DNA from: Rhodospirillales bacterium
Lineage (GTDB): Bacteria; Pseudomonadota; Alphaproteobacteria; Dongiales; Dongiaceae
Assembly (NCBI GenBank): GCA_009885795.1
Contig: VFKA01000018.1
Location: forward strand, 1 to 46,111
Direction: 5' to 3'
DNA: 46,111 nt
Shown: piece after piece, positions 41,186-46,111 of the stretch
How the letters are laid out: each line of letters begins with the position of its first letter
Numbering within the stretch: position 1 is the first letter of the stretch
The notes under the pieces: generated by a model
The model's input: only the letters and a program-made list of their open reading frames with translations
Databases searched by the model: none
What the model was told of the DNA's origin: nothing
Translations under genes and position numbers: made by a program

Positions 41186-41266
41186 GGCTTGAACTTCGGG
41201 CACGTCGGCGGCCAGAAGCCATCGACCGATGCCCTCCACGGGGCGCCTGGACCACTCGCCTCCCTT

Positions 41267-41341
41267 GTCATGCCCGGACTTGATCCGGGCATCCAGGCTT
41301 CTTGCGGAATTCCGGATGGCCGGGTCAAGCCCGGCCATGAC
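41267..41341. repeat. REP-like palindromic repeat inside the pyrimidine operon
   Basis: Two hairpins side by side: TGCCCGG/CCGGGCA around 41271-41291 and GGCCGGG/CCCGGCC around 41318-41336, flanked by GTCATG and CATGAC at the ends. This is a frequent alphaproteobacterial intergenic element. It lies between the amidohydrolase and ATPase genes. Confidence 0.8.
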
Positions 41342-41369
41342 ATCGGTGTGTTCGAAGTCTCAACAAACA

Positions 41370-42605
41370 CTAGGCATTCGCCCGCTCGATCATGGCGCGC
41401 AAGAGCACGTCGCAGCCGGCCGCCAGGTCGCTTTGCGCGGCGTCCTCGATCTCGTTGTGGCTGATGCCGTCCTTGCACGGCACGAACACCATGGCGGTCG
41501 GCGTCACCCGCGACATGTACACGGAATCGTGGCCGGCGCCGCTGATGATGCGCCGATTGGTAAAGCCGAGTTCGCCCGCGGCCTGCTGCACCGCGTTGAC
41601 GCAAGCCGTGTCGAACTTGACCGGCGGCGAATACCAGATTTCCTTGAAGTCCAACTCGAGCTTGCGACGTTGGCAGATCGTCTCGCATTCGGCCTTCAGC
41701 TCATCGCCCATGCGCTTCAGGACGCCGGAGTCGGGATGGCGGAAATCGACGGTGAAGAACACCTTGCCCGGGATCACGTTGCGCGAGTTGGGGGTAACCT
41801 GGAGCATGCCGACCGTGGCGCAGGCGTAGGGCGGGTTGGCCAGGCCGATGCGGTTGACGGCCAGCACCATGTCGCCGACGCCGACCAGCGCGTCCTTGCG
41901 CCGCGGCATCGGCGTCGGCCCGGCATGGGCATCCTGGCCGGTCACGGTGACCTCGTACCAACGAATGCCCTGCACGCCTTCGACCACGCCGATGGTCTTG
42001 TTCTCGGCCTCCAGAATCGGCCCCTGCTCGATATGCGCCTCGAAGAAGGCGGCGACCTCGCGTCCGCCGCAGGCGCGATCGCCGGCATAGCCGATGCGCT
42101 GCAACTCCTCGCCGATGGTTTTGCCGTCGACGTCCTGGCGCGACAATCCATAGTCCAGATCGAACGCGCCGGCATAGACGCCAGACGCGATCATCGCCGG
42201 CGCGAAGCGCGAACCCTCTTCATTGGTCCACACCACCACCTCGATCGGCCGGTTGGTCTCGTAGTTGAAGTCGTTGAGGGTGCGGATCACTTCGAGGCCG
42301 GACATGACGCCGTAATTGCCGTCGAACTTGCCGCCGCTGGGCTGGGTGTCGATGTGGCTGCCGGTCATGACGGGGGCCAGCTTGTCGTCCTTGCCGGGGC
42401 GGCGCGCGAAGATGTTGCCCATCTTGTCGACGCCGACCGAGCAGCCGGCCTCCTTGCACCATCGCACCACGAGGTCGCGCGCCTGCTTGTCGAGATCGGT
42501 CAGCGCCAGCCGGCGCACGCCGCCCTTCTCGGTGGCGCCGATCTTGGCCAGGTCCATCAGGCTTTGCCAAAGCCGATCGCTGTTGATGCGGATATTGGTG
42601 GTCAT
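41370..42605 (-). CDS. Zn-dependent N-carbamoyl amidohydrolase (beta-ureidopropionase/HyuC type)
   Basis: 411-residue M20-type hydrolase that releases CO2 and ammonia from N-carbamoyl amino acids, here most likely N-carbamoyl-beta-alanine, the last step of reductive pyrimidine breakdown. Metal ligands fall in His84 and Asp95 (GSHIDTQPSGGKFDG), the EE of WTNEEGSRFA, His in FEAHIEQGP, and the C-terminal SHNE. Dimerisation-domain segment GQDAHAGPTPMPRRKDAL is typical of the carbamoylase/allantoate amidohydrolase group. An AGGGGG site precedes the ATG. It lies 29 bp after preA. Confidence 0.93.
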   Translation of the reverse strand: MTTNIRINSDRLWQSLMDLAKIGATEKGGVRRLALTDLDKQARDLVVRWCKEAGCSVGVDKMGNIFARRPGKDDKLAPVMTGSHIDTQPSGGKFDGNYGVMSGLEVIRTLNDFNYETNRPIEVVVWTNEEGSRFAPAMIASGVYAGAFDLDYGLSRQDVDGKTIGEELQRIGYAGDRACGGREVAAFFEAHIEQGPILEAENKTIGVVEGVQGIRWYEVTVTGQDAHAGPTPMPRRKDALVGVGDMVLAVNRIGLANPPYACATVGMLQVTPNSRNVIPGKVFFTVDFRHPDSGVLKRMGDELKAECETICQRRKLELDFKEIWYSPPVKFDTACVNAVQQAAGELGFTNRRIISGAGHDSVYMSRVTPTAMVFVPCKDGISHNEIEDAAQSDLAAGCDVLLRAMIERANA

Positions 42606-42634
42606 GGGGCCCCCTGCCGCCGATTTGGCGTTGT

Positions 42635-43903
42635 CTATTGCTTGCTCATCGGATTATTGGGATGCGTCGTCCAGTTCCGGTACGGCTTGCCGGTGTCGAC
42701 CTCGACCATGGTGATGCAACCTTGCACCGGACAGACATGCATACAGAGATTGCAGCCGACGCATTCGGCGTCAATCACCTCGTAATGCCGCTTGCCGTCC
42801 CGGCGCGTGGCGGCGATCGCCTGATGCGAGGTATCTTCGCAAGCGATGTGGCAGAGGCCGCATTGGATGCAACTATCCTGGTCGATGCTGGCGAGCGTTT
42901 TGTAGTTCATATTGAGATACTGCCAATCGGTGACGTTGGGCACCGCCTTGCCGACGACGTCGCCGATCTCGCGATAGCCCTTGCCATCCATCCAATTGTT
43001 CAGGCCGGCGATCATGTCGTCGACGATGCGGAAGCCATGGTGCATGGCGGCGGTGCAGACCTGAACGGTGCCGGCGCCGAGCGCCATGAACTCGGCCGCG
43101 TCGCGCCAGTTGGCGATGCCGCCGATGCCGGAAATGGGAATCCCGGCGCAAAGTCCGTCGCGGGCGATCTCGGCCACCATGTGCAGCGCGATCGGCTTGA
43201 CCGCCGGGCCGCAGTAACCGCCATGGGTGCCCTTGCCGTCCACCGTCGGCGTCGGCGCCATCGCGTCGAGATCGACCGAGGTGATGGAGTTGATGGTGTT
43301 GATCAGCGCCACGGCGTCGGCGCCGCCTTTCTTGGCGGCGCGCGCCGGGCCCAGGATGCTGGTGACATTGGGCGTCAGCTTCACCAGCACGGGCATGCGC
43401 GTGTGCGTCTTGCACCAGCGCGCCACCATTTCCACATACTCCGGCACCTGACCGACGGCAGAGCCCATGCCGCGCTCGCTCATGCCGTGCGGGCAGCCGA
43501 AATTGAGTTCGATGCCGTCGGCCTCGGTCTCGTCCACTCGTTTCAGGATGTCGATCCAACTCTTCTCCTCGCACGGCACCATCAAGGAGACGACGATGGC
43601 GCGGCCGGGCCAGGCCTTCTTCACCGCCTTGATCTCGCGCAGGTTCACCTCGAGCGGCCGGTCGGTGATCAACTCGATATTGTTGAAGCCGACCATCCGC
43701 ATGTCGTTCAGGTGGTGGGCGCCGTAGCGCGAGCAGGTGTTGACGATCGGCGGGTCCAGCCCGAGCGTTTTCCACACCACCCCGCCCCAGCCCGCCTTGA
43801 AGGCGCGCACGACATTATATTCCTTGTCGGTCGGCGGCGCCGACGCCAGCCAGAACGGGTTGGGCGACTTGATGCCGGCGAACGAAGTTCCGAGATCGGC
43901 CAT
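42635..43903 (-). CDS. preA: NAD-dependent dihydropyrimidine dehydrogenase, subunit PreA
   Basis: 422-residue FMN/iron-sulfur subunit that reduces uracil or thymine to the 5,6-dihydro form, together with PreT. The N-terminal FMN barrel has NPFWLASAPPTDKEYN, LNFGCPHGMSERGMGSAVGQ and KLTPNVTSILGPARAAKKGG. Two 4Fe-4S clusters lie at the C-terminus (CIQCGLCHIAC, 345-355, and CVGCNLCMHVCPVQGC, 381-396). Start at 43903 has a GAAGGAG site. The position corresponding to the active-site Cys of mammalian dihydropyrimidine dehydrogenase (GLACGQ) reads Val150 (GSAVGQ). Confidence 0.95.
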   Translation of the reverse strand: MADLGTSFAGIKSPNPFWLASAPPTDKEYNVVRAFKAGWGGVVWKTLGLDPPIVNTCSRYGAHHLNDMRMVGFNNIELITDRPLEVNLREIKAVKKAWPGRAIVVSLMVPCEEKSWIDILKRVDETEADGIELNFGCPHGMSERGMGSAVGQVPEYVEMVARWCKTHTRMPVLVKLTPNVTSILGPARAAKKGGADAVALINTINSITSVDLDAMAPTPTVDGKGTHGGYCGPAVKPIALHMVAEIARDGLCAGIPISGIGGIANWRDAAEFMALGAGTVQVCTAAMHHGFRIVDDMIAGLNNWMDGKGYREIGDVVGKAVPNVTDWQYLNMNYKTLASIDQDSCIQCGLCHIACEDTSHQAIAATRRDGKRHYEVIDAECVGCNLCMHVCPVQGCITMVEVDTGKPYRNWTTHPNNPMSKQ

Positions 43904-43916
43904 GGCGCGTGCTCCT

Positions 43917-45299
43917 TCACGAACGCAGGTATCGATCGATGGCGTGCGCGGCGGTCTTGCCATCCTGCACCGCCCGCACCGTCAAGTCCTGGCCCCCGGC
44001 GATACAATCGCCGCCGGCGAAGACGCCGGGCAACGACGCCGCGCGGTCGTCGTTGACGGCGATGCGCCCCGCGCTCAGGTCCAGCGGTTCGGCGCCGCCG
44101 GCACGCAGCGGATCGGGCAGGAATATCTGGCCGATCGCCTTGAACACGGTGTCCGCGAGCAGGCTGAAGCGGTCGCCCGTGCCGGTCAGCCGGTCCTTGT
44201 CGTCGAGCTGGGTATATTCGCACTCGATCTCGCGCACATGGCGTTTGCCGCCGCCATTGACGGGCCAGCCGAGCAGGCGGACCGGCCGCGCCCAATGCTT
44301 GATCTTGACGCCGTTGGTCTGGGCGAATTCCTGCTCATGGGCGGTGGCGCCCATCTGCTTCGAGCCGCGGCGATAGACGATGGTGACGTCCTCGGCGCCC
44401 AGCCGTTTCGACTGCACGGCGATGTCGATGGCGGTGTTGCCGCCGCCGATCACCACCACCTTGCGCCCGACCGCCAGGCTCGCCTTGTTCGCTGCCTGGC
44501 GCAGCCGGGCGATGTAGGCGACCGCGTCCTCCACGCCCGCCATATCCTCGCCTTCCGCGCGCAAGGCGTTGACGCCGGCCAGGCCGAGCCCGAGAAAGAC
44601 CGCGTCATGGCTACGGCGCAAGCCCGTCAGGGTAATGTCGCGGCCGAACGCCTTGCAGCAATGGGGGGTAATGCCGCCAAGCGACAGGATGAAGTCGACT
44701 TCGCGTTGGGCGAATTCGTCCGGCACCTTGTAAGCGGCGATGCCGTACTCGTTGAGGCCACCGAGCTTATCGCGCGCCTCGTACACATCGACGCCGTGGC
44801 CGAGCATGGCCAGGCGATGGGCGCAAGCCAGGCCGGCCGGGCCGCCGCCGACGATCGCGACGCGCTTGCCGCTGGAGGGCGCGCGGGCGAAGGGCTGGAT
44901 GCGCCGCTCGAACAGCCAGTCGGTGGCATGGCGCTGCAGGGCGCCGATGCGCACGGGCTTGCGTTCGGACGCGTTGCGCACGCAGGCGTCTTCGCACAGC
45001 ACCTCGGTCGGGCAGACGCGGGCGCAGGCGCCGCCCATGATGTTGGGTTCGAGAATGTCGAGCGCCGATCCCATGAGGTTGCCGCTCGCGATCTTGCGGA
45101 TGAAGTTCGGAATGTCGATGCCGGTCGGGCAGGCCTCGATGCAAGGGGCGTCATGGCAGAAGTAGCAACGGCTCGCCTCGATCAGGGCTTGATTGGCATC
45201 GAGCGGCGGCTTCACGTCGTCGAAATTGGCGGCGAGTTCCGCGACCGCCAGCCGCCCGGTCCCGATATCCGGCCCGTCGGTCGTTGCCTTGCCTGCCAT
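43917..45299 (-). CDS. preT: NAD-dependent dihydropyrimidine dehydrogenase, subunit PreT
   Basis: 460-residue flavoprotein that passes electrons from NADH to PreA through FAD and iron-sulfur clusters. The N-terminal cluster domain has CYFCHDAPCIEACPTGIDIP and CARVCPTEVLCEDAC. The FAD and NAD Rossmann motifs are VAIVGGGPAGLACAHRLAM and VVVIGGGNTAIDIAV, with GVFAGGDCIAGGQDLTVRAV near the end. It is first in the operon; preA starts 13 bp after its stop. ATG at 45299 has AGGA 8 bp upstream; a TTG at 45320 is less likely. A RutR-like palindrome lies just upstream. Confidence 0.95.
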   Translation of the reverse strand: MAGKATTDGPDIGTGRLAVAELAANFDDVKPPLDANQALIEASRCYFCHDAPCIEACPTGIDIPNFIRKIASGNLMGSALDILEPNIMGGACARVCPTEVLCEDACVRNASERKPVRIGALQRHATDWLFERRIQPFARAPSSGKRVAIVGGGPAGLACAHRLAMLGHGVDVYEARDKLGGLNEYGIAAYKVPDEFAQREVDFILSLGGITPHCCKAFGRDITLTGLRRSHDAVFLGLGLAGVNALRAEGEDMAGVEDAVAYIARLRQAANKASLAVGRKVVVIGGGNTAIDIAVQSKRLGAEDVTIVYRRGSKQMGATAHEQEFAQTNGVKIKHWARPVRLLGWPVNGGGKRHVREIECEYTQLDDKDRLTGTGDRFSLLADTVFKAIGQIFLPDPLRAGGAEPLDLSAGRIAVNDDRAASLPGVFAGGDCIAGGQDLTVRAVQDGKTAAHAIDRYLRS

Positions 45300-45306
45300 C
45301 GCTAGA

Positions 45307-45336
45307 ATCCTAGGCCGCAACCGACCGGCCGGTCAA
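45307..45336 (-). promoter_or_regulatory. RutR-operator-like palindrome and candidate preT promoter
   Basis: Read on the minus strand, TTGACCGGCCGGTCGG (45336-45321) contains the perfect 12-bp palindrome GACCGGCCGGTC. It matches 10 of 14 defined positions of the RutR consensus TTGACCA-N2-TGGTCAA. TTGACC could also be a -35 box with TAGGAT (45312-45307) as -10 at 18-bp spacing, but AGGA there may instead be the ribosome site, so the promoter call is ambiguous. Confidence 0.5.
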
Positions 45337-45370
45337 TTTTTTCCGGCGACTCGCCTTGCCAAAAGCAAAC

Positions 45371-45397
45371 GCCCGCTAACCTTTTGAGTTAGCGGGC
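45371..45397 (-). terminator. rho-independent terminator of the interrupted tRNA gene
   Basis: GCCCGCTAAC (45371-45380) and GTTAGCGGGC (45388-45397) form a perfect 10-bp stem with a 7-nt loop. On the minus strand it lies 5 nt beyond the tRNA CCA end and is followed by a T-rich stretch (GTTTGCTTTT), so it terminates transcription coming from the tRNA side. Confidence 0.85.
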
Positions 45398-45402
45398 GGA
45401 TT

Positions 45403-45447
45403 TGGTTGCGGGGATAGGGTTTGAACCTATGACCTTCAGGTTATGAG
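45403..45447 (-). tRNA. 3' half of initiator tRNA-fMet(CAU), attachment-site duplicate
   Basis: 45 nt from the anticodon loop to the CCA end. Read on the minus strand it begins CTCATAA (anticodon CAU at 45445-45443), then CCTGA (3' side of anticodon stem), AGGTC, T-arm ATAGG-TTCAAAC-CCTAT, and CCCCGCAACCA. The acceptor end with A at position 72 is the initiator-tRNA hallmark. The 5' half is absent: sequence beyond 45447 does not fold as an anticodon stem or D-arm. It is the remnant left when an element integrated at the anticodon loop. Confidence 0.85.
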
Positions 45448-45578
45448 TGCCTGCGCGTCAACTTCGCGCTATTGCGCGGAATTGCTTTTTTCTTCGCTTT
45501 TTCAATGTGTTAGTTGACTTCTGTCGGCACGGTCCCCATCCTGTTTTTCGCAGGTTCACGCCGCGGTTTTCGCCCTCT

Positions 45579-45627
45579 TGCTTCCACTGTGCTTCCACGG
45601 GCGGGCGCGGACGACGGCCTGGAAGCA
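45579..45627. repeat. TGCTTCCAC repeats upstream of integrase
   Basis: TGCTTCCAC occurs at 45579-45587 and 45590-45598 (11-bp period), and TGGAAGCA, its inverse, at 45620-45627. The position next to the integrase and att site suggests arm-type integrase binding sites or an autoregulatory operator. Confidence 0.5.
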
Positions 45628-45657
45628 GATGGAACATCGCATCGGGACCGCGCGACC

Positions 45658-46111
45658 ATGCCGAAGCTGACCAAGCGCACCGTCGATGCCGCCGAGGTCC
45701 GGGCGGGCGACTACTTCGTCTGGGACGACGAGGTGCCTGGCTTCGGGCTCCGCGTTCTTCCGAGCGGCCGCAAGGGCTACATCGTTCAGTACCGCGCCGG
45801 CCGGCGGTCGCGCCGGATCAGCCTCGGCCCGAGCACTGTGCTGGCTTGCGAGCAGGCCCGAACCCGCGCCATCACGGTTATCGCCGCCGCCAGGAACGGC
45901 GACGATCCCGCCTCCAAACGGGATGCTGATCGGCAAGCCATCACTGTCAAGGAACTCGCGGACCGCTTCGAGAAGGAGCATGTGGCGCTCCGGCTGAAAG
46001 AGAGCACGGCCAAGGGCTACAGGCGGATGCTGCAGCGTGTGATCGTCCCCGCACTCGGGCGCCACCGCGTGACCGAAGTGACACGGGCTGACGTGGCCAA
46101 GGTCCATCACG
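45658..46111 (+). CDS. tyrosine-type site-specific integrase, DUF4102 arm-binding family (partial)
   Basis: 151 codons are visible; the catalytic domain lies beyond the window. The N-terminal arm-DNA-binding domain (residues 1-85) reads MPKLTKRTVDAAEVRAGDYF, DDEVPGFGLRVLPSGRKGYI and YRAGRRSRRISLGPST. A core-binding SAM-like domain begins near residue 100 (VKELADRFEKEHVALRLKES) and continues with LQRVIVPALGRHRVTEVTRA. This class commonly integrates at tRNA 3' ends, in agreement with the tRNA-fMet fragment 210 bp upstream. Whether the enzyme is intact cannot be seen. Confidence 0.9.
   Translation, partial: MPKLTKRTVDAAEVRAGDYFVWDDEVPGFGLRVLPSGRKGYIVQYRAGRRSRRISLGPSTVLACEQARTRAITVIAAARNGDDPASKRDADRQAITVKELADRFEKEHVALRLKESTAKGYRRMLQRVIVPALGRHRVTEVTRADVAKVHH

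Larger units (their letters stand above)
45448..46111. mobile_element. end of an integrative element inserted in tRNA-fMet
   Basis: The element starts directly after the tRNA fragment and contains the integrase gene; its other end lies outside the window. The gap 45448-45657 has no gene. It holds two T-rich runs (GCTTTTTTCTTCG at about 45482-45494, CTTTTTCAATG at 45496-45506) and the TGCTTCCAC repeats near the integrase start. Confidence 0.75.

Noticed and set aside
41186-41338. N-terminal extension of the SsuB-like ATPase
   Set aside because: The extra residues translate the REP-like repeat at 41267-41341 and have no counterpart in the family.
45403-45500. A complete tRNA gene
   Set aside because: Only the 3' half (anticodon loop to CCA) is present; the sequence beyond 45447 cannot form the anticodon stem or D-arm.

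Overview
The window is GC-rich DNA that looks like an alphaproteobacterial chromosome. This is inferred from codon use, from palindromic REP-type intergenic repeats of the kind common in Rhizobiales and Rhodospirillales, from an alphaproteobacterial initiator-tRNA fragment, and from gene content dominated by ABC importers and amide, lactam and pyrimidine catabolism. I cannot name a genus.

Region A (1-18681) is a catabolic cluster. A minus-strand operon encodes a carbohydrate-type (CUT1) ABC importer with two different ATPases, a binding protein and two permeases. Diverging from it are a cupin protein, an acetamidase/formamidase, an alpha/beta hydrolase, a beta-hydroxyacid-dehydrogenase-like reductase (minus strand), a HutC-type GntR regulator, a family III CoA-transferase, and a tight five-gene operon whose subunits match acetophenone carboxylase (HyuA-like, zinc-type gamma, second HyuA-like, HyuB-like, UROD-like fifth protein). 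An identical 17-bp sequence overlaps the putative promoters of both the amidase and the carboxylase operon. A related 12-bp palindrome lies between the regulator and the reductase. The simplest reading is one GntR-controlled pathway: import, amide hydrolysis, ATP-dependent carboxylation or ring opening, CoA activation.

Region B (18682-23090) holds an RhlE-type DEAD-box helicase, a 45-residue small ORF, a PIN-toxin/HTH-antitoxin pair and a class II Fic protein. The AT-rich gap between the antitoxin and fic contains three exact-period 9-bp repeats and nested palindromes.

Region C (23114-28919) is a second amide module: another acetamidase/formamidase followed by a second CUT1 importer whose binding protein shares its mature N-terminus pattern with the first. 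This operon includes two tiny two-helix membrane proteins. In both importers a strong stem-loop directly follows the binding-protein gene.

Region D (28920-34974) is accessory. It holds a lower-GC TIR-domain gene with an N-terminal winged-helix-like domain, a HigBA-type toxin-antitoxin pair, chromate resistance chrB-chrA, and a SulP anion transporter.

Region E (34975-45336) is a reductive pyrimidine degradation cluster: a dead HyuB/HyuA chimera, dihydropyrimidinase (plus strand), then a minus-strand operon preT-preA-carbamoyl amidohydrolase plus an NMT1/ThiY-type ABC importer. A RutR-operator-like palindrome sits upstream of preT.

Region F (45371-46111) is the edge of an integrative element: the 3' half of an initiator tRNA gene with its natural terminator, followed by a tyrosine integrase that runs off the window.
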